Shown here one piece after another: positions 63,636 through 64,000 of a DNA stretch of 64,000 nucleotides. The notes below the pieces were generated by a model. It searched no databases. It was not told the DNA's origin and was given only the letters and a program-made list of their open reading frames with translations. Source of the DNA: Gracilibacillus dipsosauri. Lineage in GTDB: Bacteria > Bacillota > Bacilli > Bacillales > Amphibacillaceae. The DNA lies in NCBI RefSeq assembly GCF_003176895.1, contig NZ_QGTD01000004.1, forward strand, positions 414,019 through 478,018, given 5' to 3'. A program made the translations under genes and the position numbers. Each line of letters opens with the position of its first letter. The first letter of the stretch is position 1.

Positions 63636-63899
63636 ATGAATATTTGGGTTATTGCAGGTCTGCTAATTTTAATTGTTTTGTTGTTGACCAAAGGGATTCC
63701 ACTGAAATTTTCGCGCGTTTTAGGACAAGGTGTCGTAAAAGTGACCATCGGTGTGTTGTTCTTGTTCTTCTTTAATCTATTCGGTGCTTCCCTTGGTCTT
63801 CATATACCTATTAATATCTTTACAGCAGTTGTAGCAGGTTTATTGGGTGTGCCAGGTATCGCTTCATTAACAGCAATCCACATTTTTATTCTTCCTTAG
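63636..63899 (+). CDS. bofA: BofA, pro-sigma-K processing inhibitor
   Basis: 87 residues from the ATG at 63636, with GGGGA eight bases upstream; the ATG at 63612 lacks a ribosome-binding site. Two hydrophobic segments (about 3-17 and 33-60), and a conserved C-terminal part ending LTAIHIFILP. It holds the SpoIVFB protease inactive in the mother cell until the forespore signals. A marker of a spore-former. Confidence 0.93.
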   Translation: MNIWVIAGLLILIVLLLTKGIPLKFSRVLGQGVVKVTIGVLFLFFFNLFGASLGLHIPINIFTAVVAGLLGVPGIASLTAIHIFILP

Positions 63900-63923
63900 T
63901 ATTAAATAAAGTGTTAAGCAAAA

Positions 63924-63998
63924 TGAACTGCCCCCTGTCAAGTAGACAGGTAAATAAACAAAATATTTTGTGCCATGTATGGTTTCCATGCATGGCTT
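63924..63998 (+). other. Hairpins at the window end; possible mobile-element edge
   Basis: TGAACTGCCCCCTGTCAAG (from 63924) contains CCTGTC/GACAGG (63934-63950). Then GCCATGTATGG pairs with CCATGCATGGC (63972-63996), followed by TTTT, a terminator for plus-strand transcription. The first segment resembles the ends of some IS3-family elements; the window stops before this can be tested. Confidence 0.4.
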
Positions 63999-64000
63999 TT

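Overview
The window is a replication-origin region of a low-GC, endospore-forming member of the Bacillaceae. The evidence is the gene order rpmH-dnaA-dnaN-yaaA-recF-remB-gyrB-gyrA, two ParB-type proteins (Spo0J and Noc), near-consensus parS sites, a walRKHIJ operon, and sporulation or germination genes (bofA, a YaaH/SleL-type enzyme, the SpoIIIJ-jag pair). AT-richness, the absence of an rRNA operon between gyrA and guaB, and dispersed intergenic repeats suggest the halotolerant Oceanobacillus/Virgibacillus/Gracilibacillus side of the family. That placement is inference; nothing here fixes the genus.

Left arm (1-30346, almost all minus strand, so co-directional with a fork leaving oriC to the left): the WalRK cell-wall two-component operon (walJ is cut by the window edge), a secreted LysM-G5-M23 endopeptidase, purA, then dnaB-rplI-gdpP-yybS. 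A lone plus-strand HAD phosphatase and serA follow. Next come the rpsF-ssb-rpsR operon with a candidate S6:S18 leader, ychF, a DUF951 protein, a YkvI-like transporter, parB-parA, noc, rsmG, mnmG, mnmE, jag, yidC, rnpA and rpmH. Most units end in recognisable rho-independent terminators.

Origin (30347-32397): DnaA-box clusters lie on both sides of dnaA, the bipartite arrangement known from Bacillus subtilis. The dnaA-dnaN gap holds DnaA boxes, a short GC-rich patch, six in-register DnaA-trios and an AT-rich stretch, in the order expected of an unwinding site.

Right arm (32398-64000, mainly plus strand): dnaN, yaaA, recF, remB, gyrB, gyrA, an HD-GYP-related protein with an altered HD motif, guaB, dacA, pdxST, a T-box-controlled serS, tRNA-Ser, proC and tRNA-Arg. 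From 49.3 to 58.8 kb there is an accessory stretch where B. subtilis has dck-dgk. It holds a minus-strand alkylation-repair operon (adaA, ogt and a glycosylase of the endonuclease III fold), a GNAT protein, a small unknown protein beside an atypical KAS III-like enzyme, acsA with a cre-like site, divergent hmp and nsrR with a nested operator, and a SleL-like germination enzyme. The conserved order then resumes: isochorismatase-like yaaI, tadA, large SRP RNA, dnaX, ybaB, recR, yaaL and bofA.

No prophage, CRISPR array or complete mobile element was seen. The least explained material is intergenic: a two-copy element of about 118 bp before guaB and acsA, a family of short hairpin elements sharing the core AAAGTGAGACTTCC just after gene ends, a nested palindrome at hmp, and a folded leader before yaaA. 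No clearly new defence or biosynthetic system was found.
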